Source: Sapria himalayana
Lineage: Eukaryota; Streptophyta; Magnoliopsida; Malpighiales; Rafflesiaceae
Assembly (NCBI GenBank): GCA_029783825.1
Contig: JAREIK010002985.1
Span: 1,002,653-1,066,652 of the forward strand
Direction of reading: 5' to 3'
DNA length: 64,000 nt
Made by a program: the position numbers and the translations under genes. Shown piece after piece: positions 1 through 12,336 of the stretch. The notes below the pieces were generated by a model, which did not search any database, had not been told where the DNA came from, and worked only from the letters and a program-made list of their open reading frames with translations. Each line of letters begins with the position of its first letter. The stretch's first letter is position 1.

Positions 1-941
1 CACGAGCAGTTTTCAGCAAGGCAGGCCGTGAATTTGGATCTGGGTTCTGATTTTTGCTCTGAGAAAAAGCAGCCAGCAGGAGAATTGCAGAGCAATCCCT
101 TCCTCCTCGACACAATCAATGGGTTGATCTCCGACCCCGTTCATGCGATGGCATGGAAATTTCACGAAATCTCCAGAGAATCTTCGTCTCTATCCCGCCT
201 AAAAGACTGTGCCCGCGCCATCATGCTAGACGAGGCTAATCGGCTGGTGCTGGCCTCGTTTCAAGCCGCGCTACGTGGCAGAGCCGACCTGACAATGGAT
301 GCCCTCTCGCAGTCCCATCGGGCGCAGCTGGAAATTCTGCTCGCCCTCAAAACCGGCCTCCCCGAATATCTCCACGCGGACGAGACCATCTCTTCCACAG
401 ATTTAGCAGAGATCTTCGTGGATCTGCGGTGCAGGAATCTTTCCTGCCAGAGCACTCTGCCCGTGGATCAATGCGACTGCAAGGTGTGTTCTAAAACGAG
501 TGGGTTTTGTAGTTCATGCATGTGTCTCGTGTGCTTGAAATTCGACACCGCCTCTAATACTTGCAGCTGGGTTGGGTGTGATGTTTGCCTTCACTGGTGC
601 CACGTGGATTGTGCACTGAAAGAATCATATATTAGAAATGGTGTTTGTTCTTCTTCTGCAACTCCAGGGACGACGGAGACACAGTTCCACTGTGTCGCCT
701 GCGATCATCCTTCTGAGATGTTTGGTTTCGTCAAGGAGGTCTTCCAAAATTTTGCAAAACAATGGAGCTTGCAAACATTTCTCAGCGAGCTTGAATACGT
801 CAGGAAAATATTTTCTGCCAGTAAGGACGGGAGGGGAAGGCATCTGCATGAGATTGCTACCCAGATGTTGAAATTGCTTGCCGACAAGTCTACTATTTCT
901 GATGTTTATCCCCTTCTCATGGCCTTCCTTACAGGTATCCT

Positions 942-1010
<69 letters not shown>

Positions 1011-2664
1011 TGTGTGTGTGTGCGCATGACACATAAGTGACAAGTTATTGCACAAAATAGTACACAATGTTCTTGCTTAGCGTATAATCTGAAATAAACT
1101 AATATTTCAATAATCTTATCCTTTAAGATTGGAAACCCTAGCCAGGGCCTGACCTCCACAGAATCGTGCCGAGCCAGGCATGGTAGCCGCCTGGTTGTGC
1201 AGCCTAAAACTAGGTTGGCTTGGCCAGACCTGACCCATTGACACCTCTAGTCCTGGCTAGTTGGTTCGCATATACAAAACATCGTAAGCTCTAGATGCCA
1301 AATATTAGATTTGGTGAGTTTTATAGAACACTAATTATTGAATATTAGATCAATTTATGAGATCCTAATAACTAAATCCTAATCTTTTAATCGCAAACAC
1401 TATGCCCTAAATAATAGACCTAAAATACTAAACTTAAAACATGAGTATGCAATTATACAAATATTAATACATTAAATTTAATAAAATTTAAAAAAGTAAA
1501 TATATTTATATGATAATAATATTAAGATTATCATAAAATTTTTGCGTTATACGTATATAATAGAGGTAATGTGTTATTTTATTGATCAGAAAATAATATT
1601 TTTATCAGAAAATAATATTTAGATTATTGATCACATGAAATGTTCTAGTGTTATATTTATATCTTAGAGGTAATGTGTTAATAATATCTACATCCAAGAG
1701 TGTAATTACACACATATTAAAATAATATATCTCATAATAATTCTGAAATTAAATATATTCTTGATACAATAATATTTAGATTACTGATAGCTCAAAAAAT
1801 TCTTGTTTTATATGCTCATGTTAGAGTTTGTAAAAATTAAAAATAAAATTTTTAATCAAATTAAAATAAATTAAATAAAATTAAAAATAAATTAAAAATT
1901 AAAAATAAATTGTTTTGTGGGGAGGGTAGTTTAGGAATTACAAATTTGAGTGATCTTATTTTTAATTTATTTATATTTTTTGTGACTTTTTTTTTTTTTT
2001 TCAAATATTAATAATTTAGTTTCTGATTTTTTAAAATATAATTTCCTCTAAATATTAACTTTTATCTCTATCATGTGCAGGAGATTCTCAAAAGTTGGTG
2101 ACGAATTTTGTTTGCTGTGGGAGAGAAGAAAGAAAGGAATCTAATGGAGGCCTCCAAGTGCAGAGCAATGATGGCAGCTGGATCGGGCACATTTGTCCTG
2201 AAAAAACTCCGGCCAACAATCGCCCCTTTCCCAGGCTGCAGCCGAACGCGAAAGATTCAATCTTCACGTCGTCGTCGTCGTCATCCGTGCAGAAGGGTGT
2301 TCAGAAAGAAACATTTTTTGACGAGCTGGTTAATATCGTGAGGATCAAAGAGGCGGAGGCGAAGATGTTTCAGGCCCGTGCAGATGACGCGCGAAGAGAA
2401 GCAGAGGGTCTGAGGCGGATCGTGCTCGCAAAGAGTGAAAAAATAGAACAGGAGTACAAGCACAGAATCATGAAACTGAGGGTAGAAGAATCAGAAGAAG
2501 CTCGCAAGAACAGATTCCAGGAGTTTCTATCTCTGGAACGAGCTTATCAGGAGTACTTCTGCATGAAGGTGAGGATGGAATCAGACATCAAGACCCTCTT
2601 GTTCAAACTGGACGCAGCCAGGCGCGATCTCTTCTACTACAATTCTCAACAACGTAAGCGTTAG
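1..2664 (+). CDS. OBE3/4: OBERON3/4 (TITANIA)-type PHD-finger protein, 5'-partial
   Basis: Two exons are visible: 1-934 and 2081-2664, stop TAG at 2662. The frame is open to the left edge, so the start and probably the N-terminal part lie outside. The splice CAG|GTATCC (935) to TGTGCAG|GA (2081) splits a Gly codon and keeps frame. Exon 1 encodes an alpha-helical region (residues DLTMDALSQSHRAQLEIL), then a cysteine/histidine-rich PHD-OBERON domain (about 424-720) with motifs CSWVGCDVCLHWCH and ESYIRNG, then FHCVACDHPSEMFGFVKEVF. Exon 2 encodes a charged C-terminal coiled coil starting near FDELVNIVRIKEAEAKMFQ, as in OBE3/OBE4 rather than OBE1/OBE2. The Arabidopsis family is nuclear and acts redundantly in root and shoot meristem establishment through chromatin binding; members were also found as potyvirus VPg-interacting proteins. 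Assignment to the OBE3/4 clade is from remembered family motifs, so the exact orthologue is inferred. The gene is convergent with the topoisomerase gene. Confidence 0.93.
941..1020. repeat. compound microsatellite (CT)n(CA)n(TA)n(TG)n
   Basis: A run of CT, then CA, then TA, then TG dinucleotides begins six bases after the exon 1 splice donor of the OBERON-type gene. The repeat is likely to vary in length between individuals and it forms the first part of the intron. Confidence 0.95.
1140..1249. mobile_element. degraded hAT-like element, right end only
   Basis: GC-rich sequence with CCAGGCATGG-type words ends in TTGACACCTCTA (ending at 1249), the terminal sequence of the element family that is intact elsewhere in the window. 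No matching left end was found, so it is a truncated copy in the intron of the OBERON-type gene. Confidence 0.55.
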
Positions 2665-5270
2665 ATTTAGGTTTTGTGCTCATCAATCTGTACAGAAACG
2701 GTGAAATATCTTCATTACCAGAAACTTTAATCCGCTCTCCTCTTCTTCTTCTTCTCTGTAGCTTGTGTTGCCTTTTGTGCTCATCTATCAGCTGGATCTT
2801 GATTTTGCTCAGTTTACGAATTTTTTTTGTTGATAAAACCTACCAAAATCAAGCGATTCCTGTTTGGAGAACACGGAGAAATCGCTCTCGTCGTTGATTT
2901 TTAAGTTGTAAATCAACAATTCTCAAAATCGGAATCATCGGAACCCTAATCGCCGCCATCGGAACCCTAATCGCCGCCATCGAAACCTTAAATTCCGCCA
3001 TCGGAACCTTAATCGCCGCCTTCGGAACCTTAATCGCGTGGCGTGGTGTAATATTGTAGTATGGTGTGTGGTGTAGAGTAATGCGGTGTGGTGTGTGTAC
3101 AATAGTAGTGTGCAGTGTATGCAATGTTGGCATTCAATAGTGGTGCAGTGCGGTGTGCAGTGTGGTGCATGTGTGATAATGTGGTATGGATGTGATGATA
3201 AATATCTTGTTAGTGACAGAGACAAAAGATGCACGTGACTGCATCTTTTGCATGACAAATATCTCTTTGTTATGATAATATATAACTTAATATAATTTTT
3301 TATTTTCTATTTATTTGTGGATGCTCAAATAGCCTATTTTATGTCAATTATCTTATTAAACAATTTGATTTTGGCATAATTTTTTGTATCGATATTATTT
3401 TACAAGATCATAAAATTTAAAGGCAGATCTTTTTTTCTTGGACTGAGCATGAAAGTTTATATGTTTTCTTCTCTTATTTTAGGTGTTCTATTATGTGTTT
3501 GAATGTTGCTTATCTTTTGGATTATAGTATCATAAGTCTCTATCTTAGATCATGAGGTCTGTTAGATATAAACTAATTTAAAATTTTCCATTCTACTCAC
3601 AGGATTCGCATGAGTAAAAATTCTATTGATCTGATTTACTCAAATGCTGGGGGATATGGTAAAGTTGAAATATTTGATGACTTGATAATCATGCTCATTT
3701 TATGTGATTCTTTTTCAAAATAAATTTTAATTTTTTTTATTTTTGGTTGTTTCATAAATGAATAAAACATTAAATTAATAAAAGCATAAAGATTATTAGA
3801 TATGACAATCCTTTAAAGTTTATCTTTCATAGTTTAAGTATTTATTATATTAATCAATATTTGAGCCAATAAAATAAACAACACAATAAAATAAATAAAA
3901 TCTAAAATAGTATTGTGACTAAGATGATTCTCTAATGATGGGGAATCTCATTTTATAAAATAAAAATCAAAAACATCTTTGGGATTTCTGATGTAGTCTA
4001 GGTGATGTTTCACCTAACCCTTGTCATGTTCTTATTTGTCTATGTTTGCTTATATTCTTACTAATCTACATGAAATTCTACACCATTCAAACTTGTTAGT
4101 GTTGATCGGTTTGGTCAAAATAGTCGTAATATTCTCATTAGTATGAATCTTTTGTCCTTGAGATAATAAATTTTTCTCCAATTCCATCACATGTCATATC
4201 TCTTGAATAGTATGAATGAATCATACTATCAAATATTTTTTATTTTAATAATGATAATACCAATAATCTTTAAATCATGATCATCAATCATGTGCAAATA
4301 ACATCCTATGATTGGTTTATATTTGCAGAACTAATCTTTTTGAAATATCGTGTGCCAGGCAGCTCATGAGTCTAGTAACCACACATTACCAAAATACTTT
4401 TTATGTTCAACTATTATTGTCCCCTTACTCTATAATATATTACCATTATCATTAATACTTGTGACATTTTCTTGAGTATTCGATGACTCGTTGTCCCCAT
4501 TGTTTTTAAGAATATATTACCATTACCTTACTCTATAATATATTACCATTACCTTACCTTATAATATATTTTTAAGAATACCCTATCAAGTGGTTACCTA
4601 TTGCTACTAGACCCATGACATTGGAATTGACAATTGCTAGTCTTGACAATTGCAAATGTATCGTGCCGCAATGCTAGTCACATGAGTCATGCCTAGCCCG
4701 ACATGAGGCACGACAAGAGTGGTTCCCGAGCCGCCCAGCCTAATTGACACCACTATCATCATAATGAAAGTGATATTATTAGAAAAAATATTCAATAAAA
4801 TATTTATATTAATTAATTCTTACATGACATGCATAAAGACCGAACTATAAAAACATTAGTTTGTATATATAATAAAAGTGCATTTTTATTAATTATGATT
4901 GTGCAAATTTTTTAGAGTTTTGCGTAGAAACAATACATTATAAATAAAAAATCCAAAAAATAATGTTGAATTCAAAAATATGCCCAAATTAGTGCGTAGT
5001 TTATATCACCACGATGTTGAATTTTAAAAATCAAAGGCTAGTGTTTCTATCAGCTGGATATTGAATTCTTGAGTTAAAACGTTTTTGTAGTTTTAAATCC
5101 GAACAGAATCATGTGATTCTGTTCAAAGAGAGCACAGGAAATGGCGGCCATTGATTTACAAGTTGCACGTGCTATGACTAGGATAGGGAATTCATATATG
5201 GAGGAAGTCAATAATGGCGAGCAGGGGAAACGAGCTCTGCTTTCCCATGGCCAACAGGCCTAGGGAGGGG
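2665..5270. other. convergent intergenic region
   Basis: 2.6 kb between the stop of the OBERON-type gene (plus strand) and the stop of topoisomerase II (minus strand). It should contain both 3' UTRs and terminators, but no clear processing site could be assigned. It holds a short GCC-rich tandem repeat at 2932-3043, GTGTGGTG-rich sequence at 3040-3190 and a degraded GC-rich hAT-like fragment at about 4610-4755; the rest is AT-rich and no gene was seen. Confidence 0.7.
2932..3043. repeat. short tandem repeat, unit about 22-24 bp
   Basis: About five imperfect copies of a unit reading CGGAACCCTAATCGCCGCCAT lie just past the 3' end of the OBERON-type gene, possibly within its 3' UTR. Copies differ by single substitutions (CCCTAA or CCTTAA). 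Confidence 0.8.
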
Positions 5271-8200
5271 CTAGTCGGCATCGTTTTCAGAATCAGAAGC
5301 TTGGGAACGATAATCGCTCTCGTCGGATTCGAAGTTTGAATCACCAGCATCATCGCCGTCTCTGTCGCCGTCTTCATCGTCATCGTCGCTCAGCAGATAG
5401 ACGGTTTGTTTTCTGGTGGCGCGCTTCGGCCGCTTACTTTCAGCCGGCGGCTCTGCCATCTTTTCCACGTCAATGGAGGTGACGCCGGAAGAAATCTGAT
5501 CCGACGAAGACGCTTCTTGCGCAGCACTGGTGGCCATTATTGATCTCGAGCGGCTCCACATCTCGCTTAGAGTTTTGTTCTGGCGGGGCTCAGGCTTCCG
5601 CTTGTTTGCCTGCCCTCTGCTTCTCGCCGGAGCAGCTGCCTTCGCCGCTCTGATCGGAATCTCATTCCTCCTCTGTCTCTTCTGTTCTCCACCTGCTGCT
5701 TCAAAATCGCCCTCGCCATCTTCTCCGCCATCAGCGCCAAGATTCTCCGACACCACGGGCAGCAGCTTCTTCCTGACGTTCTTCCTCCCCCCTGCTTGTG
5801 GTCTCCCCGCCATCTCTGCATGAAACAACGCAGTAATTCTCACGCCATTGCTTAATTCTCAGCTCAGCTAGCTATGAGAAACGTCACCTGTCGAATGATC
5901 TGGCGAGGAATCAAAAGCATAAGCCCTGAGTCGATCTCTCAGCGATTCCACTTCATCTTCAACCTCATCTTCATCTTCCAAACTCATAATGGACTCATCC
6001 TGAAATCAACAACGGGTGAGCCAGATCAGAAAACACGAATTAGAATTAGAAAACAGGCACGCAGACCTTCTTCTTTCTCCTAGCACCCTTTCCACCTGGT
6101 TTCACAGCCTCAGGAACTTTCCCTGGACAAGCAAGACACACAGACATCCATTAGAATGAGAGCTCTGCCCACAACACACACCCCCCCCTGCTCGAGCTTA
6201 CTCACCAGCCTCCATTGCAGCAGCTGTTTGCGCGGTGTTGGTTTCTGCAGCTGTTTGCGCGGTGTTGGTTTCTGCAGCTGCATCTCCTTTTTTTGCTTTC
6301 TTACCATTCTTCCTCTTGGGTGCCTTCAGAGCCCAAGAACCAGCGGCACCCTTGGCTTGGTTCTCAATTTGCTTCCTTATTCCATCTGCATCAATCGCCC
6401 CCTGCTCTAGCTCCTGAAGAAGAACCACCACCATCAACTCACAGTTTTCAGGAACTAGACAAGAGGGCGCAACAAACAGATGCGTACATCTAGTTGTTTT
6501 TGAAGATCATCAAGTTCTCTCAGCCACAAGCTTATTGTAGTTGTTCCCCTCAGGAGTTCTAGTTCTTCTGCAAGCTTATCCCTGTCGCTGCAGAGCTTCT
6601 GCACGTTCTCGAGAGTCAGGGTTCCTATAGTCATGGACAAGAGGTAGTCATAGTCTCCAGCATTTGCTCCATTGGAGCCAGGCCCCTGCTCGGAGTCTTC
6701 TCCATCCTCGTTTGCTCCGGCCACTGCAGGCTCGGGGGATTTGTTCTTGGGGAAAGGGGTGAAGCCCATTTGCTGCAGCTCCTGGATCAGCTCGGCCCTC
6801 CTCCTGTTCTTCACCACGATCTCATCGTGCACTACTCCAAGGATGAACCTCACCTTGTTGTCCAGCTTGAGCGACTCCATGGCCAGCTTCTCCACCAGAA
6901 AACTCTGCAAAAAATGGAGGTCAGAAGCAGAGATTCTTCCAAGTTATCATCTCTCCGCGCCAAATCAACAAGCACCAACCTTTCTCTTTTCATAGCATTC
7001 CATCCTCAGGTGGAAAAATTCCTCTAGAACTGCACGAAACAAACAGAGCATGAGGAGCATTTTAATTCGGTAACAATAACGTGAGCAACAGCAATGCCTG
7101 AATCTTACTGTCCTCTGGGGTGTCGTATTTCTTGATCGTGCCATTCCTGTGAAAGAGATGCATGTTGGTGGTGCACACGGTGGTGGTGAGTTTGAACTTC
7201 TTGAGCAGGCCCTCCTGCCTGGCTGCTACCATGTTCTCCTCTGGCAACACAATCTCAAACACCACAGTCTGCTCGTCCCCATACCTCCTGAAATCCTACG
7301 ATGGAGAGAGACAAGAAACAAAAAAAAAACACAGGTGAGGAGAGAGAGAGAGAGAGAAGCAGGGCTGGAGGAGGAAGAAGATGAAGGGAGAGATGAGATT
7401 CTCACTTTTATAAAAGGAGTCCTGTCGTCCTTTCCCACTTCATTCTTCTGGAGTGGATTTCCTTCGAGGAGAGAGGTGAGAAATTCTTTGTAATCTGACG
7501 TCCATTTACGAATTGGCAGCTCTGTGATCCTCAGCGTGGTCTCGCTGACGTCTTCCACAATCCCATGGACCGCATAGCTGCCTTCTTCTTTCGACATGTT
7601 CTTCTCGATAATCCCTCTGAAGCCTCTGTACCATGGATGCATGGGAACGAGCACCTCTCCATTCAACAGTCGCTTCACATTTGCTATGATATCTCTAGGG
7701 TTATAATTAGGGATAAATGTGCTCCATCCGGTCCCAATTCCTTCGCACCCATTCACAAGAACCATTGGTATAATTGGTATGTACCTGAACAAGAGAAAGC
7801 CCAACGCAGATCAGCAACATTTTTGTCTGCAGAAAGCTAGAAATTTCTTGCCCATGGATGTAGAAGAAGAAGATCATCATCATCATCATCATCATCATCA
7901 AGTTTCAGACTCCTCACCAGGCGGGTTCGACCAGGATCCCATCTTCATTCAAGTAATCGAGGATGTTGTCATCATCTTTTGGGAACAAGAATCTTGTGAT
8001 GGGAGACAAGTTGGTTGATATGTATCTCGGGCTCGCGTGATCTTTCCCTCCCTGTAGTAGATCAGATGAGACCTCTGAGTCCGACAGGAATGGGGGCAGA
8101 GCAAGAACAGAAAAGGTACCGACTCACCATGCTCCTGCTGCCAAACTGTCCCTTTGGGGCAAGAACGTTAATGTTGTTGCTGCCGACAAAATCCTGCGCC

Positions 8201-11200
8201 ATGCCCACGATGGTGCTGTACAGGCTCTGTTCGCCATGGTGGTAGGCAGCGATCTTCATCACCGTGCCTCCCAGCTGGACGAGTTTTTCCTCCTTGATTA
8301 TGTTCTTCTTGAAGCAGGCAAAGAGGATCTTCCTCTGGCCCGACTTCAGACCGTCGACCATGGAGGGGATGGATCTCTGAAGATCAGCCATGGAAAACAG
8401 GACGAGCTCCTTGTTGATGAAGTCGCTGTATCTTATAAACTGCCCCTTCTGATCGAGGAACGTTCCCGGCTGCAAGAGAACAGCCATCAATGGATGCTCG
8501 TTGCCCACAGCAAGGCTCAATTTTTTGCAGCGCCAGGACTCACCTCGAAGTGTTGGAGCCATGTTTTTCTTGCCTCGGCCTTCTTCTTGCTGAAGGCAAG
8601 CTCTATCGCATCCCCATCCTGTTCGTCTATCCATACAAAATCCTTCTTGTGCCTCTGTAGCTGCCTGAAGTACTCTTTCCCCTCGCTGTTTATGCTTGTT
8701 CCCAGCCCCTGCGAGCATCACAGAGGAGTGGTGTCGGCCTAAGTTCGCCGAAAGAAAAAACACAGCAGAGCAGTGAGAGGGCTCCGTGCTCTGCTCCTTC
8801 AATGGAAGCTCACCTTGTAGTACTTTATCGTCCAGCCCTTAGCATTACCTCCCAGGCTCTCTATCCATGACTTGTACTCGGGCATGGTGTAGAAGGGCAC
8901 AACTCCCCCACTTGAATGCGTTGCCTGTGCGAGCACGAAACACACAGAACCCAATGAGATCATAAACCAATCTTTTTTGTGGGATTAAGAGCAGGGATGA
9001 GCAACCTTCACGATTGGGGTGATGAACTCGACTAAGAACGATGGAACCCTAAGCAGGGACGGCCAGAAACAGTGGATGAAGTTGATCACCAGACCTTTGA
9101 TGTGCGAGCCATCATGATCCTGTTGCGAAATGCAAGAGCTCAGGCCCATCGGAGAAGATGAGAAAGATGAAAAATGGGTCTCCTTCGTGCTTACCTGATC
9201 TGCCATTATCATGAGATGACCATATCTCAATGCTTTGACACTGTCATACTGCCGGTGCTGCTGCAGCCCGAGAATCTTCTTGATGTTCTCGATTTCTCTG
9301 TTCTCGTTTAGCTGCTTGGCAGTGGCTTCCCGCACGTTCAGCAGCTTGCCTCTCAGGGGAAACACTCCGTACAGGTCTTGGTCTGTGGAAGAGAGCGCAG
9401 CCACGCCGGCCATCTGCAACAACCATCGCCGCCCTAATCAGCTGCCATTGATACAAAAACGTGGACCGCCCAGTGCACTGCGCTGAGACGGGAGGGTTGG
9501 GCACATGCTTACCGCGAGATTTTTTGCCGAATTTCCTTCCGTCAGAATCAAAGTGCATCTATGAGAGTTCTTTCCCCCGGCCTCGTTGGCGTCGTCTAGA
9601 TTTGCAATGTTGACCCTTGCTGTCTTTGTTCCGTCTGTTTTTTTGAGGTCTTTCCGCTGCTTGAAGTTTGCCCAGGCAAGCAGACTCTCCACGATATCAG
9701 AAGATGCCACTAGAACAACATCAGAGCTCATCTAGGTCAGCCTTATCAGTTCCTGCGCATCACTTCTGGCTATGGAAAAAACAAAAAGTATGTGCATTTA
9801 CATGTGTTGGGCTAGACCTGGGTCATGCTCTCCCAGGGCATGGCTCATGCTGTGTTGGGCTAGAGGATGCCGTTCTTCGTGCCAGGCCAGACACGACCCA
9901 CGTGTCTGGCTCCTTGGCATGGTCCACCAGCATGGTGATCATGGCCGAAGACTAGGAACATGTCACACTTTTTAACACACATTTCTAATGTCCGGGCGTG
10001 ATGCGAGGCACTTCCTGACTGAGTCATGTCTGGCTTGGCATGGCACGGCACGGTCCAGAACCATGCCTAGACCTGGGTCATGCTGCCCCAGGGCATGGCT
10101 CATGCTGTGTTAACTTAGAGGCTGCCGTTCTTTGTGCCTCGCTCCTTGGCACGGTCCACCAGCATGGTGATCATGGCCGAAGACTAGGAACATGTCACAC
10201 TTTTTAACACACATTTCTGATGTCCAGGCGTGATACGAGGCACTGCCTGACTGAGTCATGTCTGGCTTGGCACGGCACGGTCCAGAACCATGCCTAGCCC
10301 TGGGTCATGCTGCCCCAGGGCATGGCTCATGCTGTGTTAACTTAGAGGCTGCCGTTCTTTGTGCCTGGCTCCTTGGCACGGTCCACCAGCATGGTGATCA
10401 TGGCCGAAGACTAGGAACGAGTCATATACCATAGAAAATCATACATCTAATTTATTGTGGTGGTGTTGTGGTGGCAGTGGCCGTGGATGGTGCCGGTGGT
10501 GGTGCCGCACACAAAACCAACACGACTCGAGATGACCCATTTGATGCCTTAGCCAGAGCATGAAATTTGCATGATTGGATATCACCATGAAGCTCCTAAA
10601 AGCTTTCACATCACATTAGAACTGACATCAAAATTAGCTCTGCTCTAAAAATTAGCTCACATGAGGGAGAAAAAAAAACCTAACCCACATAAGAAAGAAA
10701 TGATCCTGAGGTGGGTCCCATACTTTAGGGTGCAAGGACACGTGAGTTGAATTCATGCCCTGCAGCACAGTTTTTATGTGGCGTACCTTTCTTGAGGAAG
10801 TCATCAGGAAGCTCGCATTTAGAGCCGAAGCTGCTCTGACGGAGCGTGAGAGTTTCTTTGGTTTGGGAATCAAACGCAGGGTTATCAATGAGGGCACTCA
10901 CAAAAACCCACAAGTAATTCCTAACATTGTGTGCCTTGACGTTGGCGCTCTTGTGCTTCTTGTTCACAACGCCCATCACGTGGTTGGCTATCTGGTTGGT
11001 TATGTAGTCCACGTGGGTTCCACCTTTGATCGTGGCGATGCTGTTAACAAAGCTGACCTGTTACAAAGCCAACTTTCAGGTAACACAAGATCACAATTTT
11101 AAACCAGCAGCAGAGATTCACACCACCTGCTGAAACTGCCCCTCTGTTAGAGAGACGCAGATCTCCCACCTGTCGCCCACTCTTGCATAGAAGCTGATCA

Positions 11201-12336
11201 AATTAGAACGCTGAATCAGAAACATAGAGCAAATGTAGACAGTTCTTGATCATCATCAGCTGATCGGACTGGATAAAATTTGTTAAAATTTTAGTTCATC
11301 TTAGAATTCAATGCGCGTTTTGAACGAGAAAATACCTCTTGGGACAATTTGGCTCATTTTCTGAGGAGGAAGAAGAAGAAGTCAAGTAGAGGTTGACATA
11401 TTCTCTGAAGGACTTAATGGGGATCTTCTTCCCGTCGAGCTCGATCTTGACCGTCTTTCCAAGGCAGCCAGCCAAGTCGATCACTCTCTTTTTCATTAGG
11501 GCTACGACATCATCTTCAAGATGAGTCATGTTGAATTTTTCTAGATCAGGCTTGTAGGAAACTCTGGTCCAGTTCTCCCCCTCCTTGCACTTGGCTATCA
11601 CCGGTTCTGATTTCGTGTTCATGTTTTTGGAAAACACCTTCAAATTCGCAGAAGATAAACATAAACATCTATGGCCTTTAATCAATTAAACATAACCTGG
11701 AAATTGTTCGGAGGCGTTCCACAGTTTGATCTGCAGAAACACACACAGAGAGAAGCTAACCTGTTTGTATCTCTTCTGTCTCTTCCCATCGGCAGTTTCA
11801 ATGACAAACTCAGTGGAGAAAATATTGGTGAGTTTGGCCCCGTAACCATTTCTCCCACCAGTAGTCTTCTTCTCGGTATCATCATAATTGCTGCTGGTCA
11901 ACAAGTGGCCAAAGATCAACTCGGGCACGTAGACACCCTCCTCCTTGTGAATTTCCACGGGAACACCATCGCCGTTGTTGTGGACGCTTATCAAATTGTT
12001 CTCCACGTCAATAACAACCTTGACGGAATCCATCTTCGGATCTCGCTGCTTGTTATCAGCAGCATTCACCAAGATCTCATCGAAAATCTTGTACAGACCT
12101 GGAACGTAGGTGACAGGGCGATGCACCATCTGTTCGTTTTCATACACCCATAGTGTCTGCGTGTGCTTCTCGATCGACCCCACGTAGGTGTCTGGTCGCA
12201 GGAGTATGTGTTCTAGTTGCGTCTTTTTCTGGTAAGTCTCTTCGATCGTCTTTCGCAGTGCCTGGGGAGGGGCAAGCGAAACATCGATGTTGCTGTTGTT
12301 GCTCGTCATCAACGGAAGCTTCTTGACCGCCACCAT
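5271..12336 (-). CDS. TOP2: DNA topoisomerase II
   Basis: Nineteen exons, in transcript order: 11761-12336, 11336-11637, 11127-11181, 10787-11057, 9513-9709, 9195-9413, 9006-9119, 8814-8924, 8544-8708, 8128-8469, 7918-8051, 7406-7784, 7109-7295, 6980-7029, 6488-6904, 6206-6413, 6067-6122, 5888-5999, 5271-5815. All junctions are GT-AG and phases add to 1479 codons plus stop, about the length of Arabidopsis TOP2. The enzyme passes one DNA duplex through a double-strand break using ATP, in the nucleus, for replication and chromosome segregation. Visible parts: GHKL ATPase with GRNGYGAKL (about 161-169); transducer QTK (376-378); TOPRIM with Glu459 and DQDHDG (Asp539, 541, 543); the breakage-reunion domain with PRYIS, whose Tyr794 is the DNA-linking residue; a coiled-coil region; and an acidic/basic C-terminal tail from about 1180 rich in KRPKR, DDDD and Ser-Asp. 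The usual EGDSA motif reads EGNSA here. Function is very secure; exact exon ends are inferred by eye. Confidence 0.97.
6222..6275 (-). repeat. in-frame 27-bp duplication in topoisomerase II exon 16
   Basis: Two identical 27-bp units (6222-6248 and 6249-6275) encode the nine-residue peptide AAETNTAQT twice in the C-terminal linker. The copies show no differences, which suggests a recent slippage or duplication in a tolerant, low-complexity region. Confidence 0.95.
9817..10420. repeat. tandem array inside topoisomerase II intron 4
   Basis: Two and a half copies of a unit of about 222-245 bp lie head to tail, each beginning near CTGGGTCATGCT and containing CCACCAGCATGGTGATCATG (starts near 9823, 10073 and 10295). 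The unit is GC-rich with CCAGGCATGGC-type words like the interior of the hAT-like elements elsewhere, so it may be a tandemly amplified element remnant. It makes up over half of the 1077-base intron (9710-10786). Confidence 0.88.

Larger units (their letters stand above)
935..2080 (+). other. intron of the OBERON-type gene
   Basis: An AT-rich intron of 1146 bases with donor GTATCC and acceptor TCATGTGCAG. It carries the microsatellite at its 5' end, a degraded hAT-like terminal fragment near 1140-1249, and otherwise simple AT-rich sequence in which nothing coding was seen. Confidence 0.85.

Noticed and set aside
8236..8742. 168-codon plus-strand open frame
   Set aside because: It is a shadow of topoisomerase II exons 9 and 10 on the other strand.
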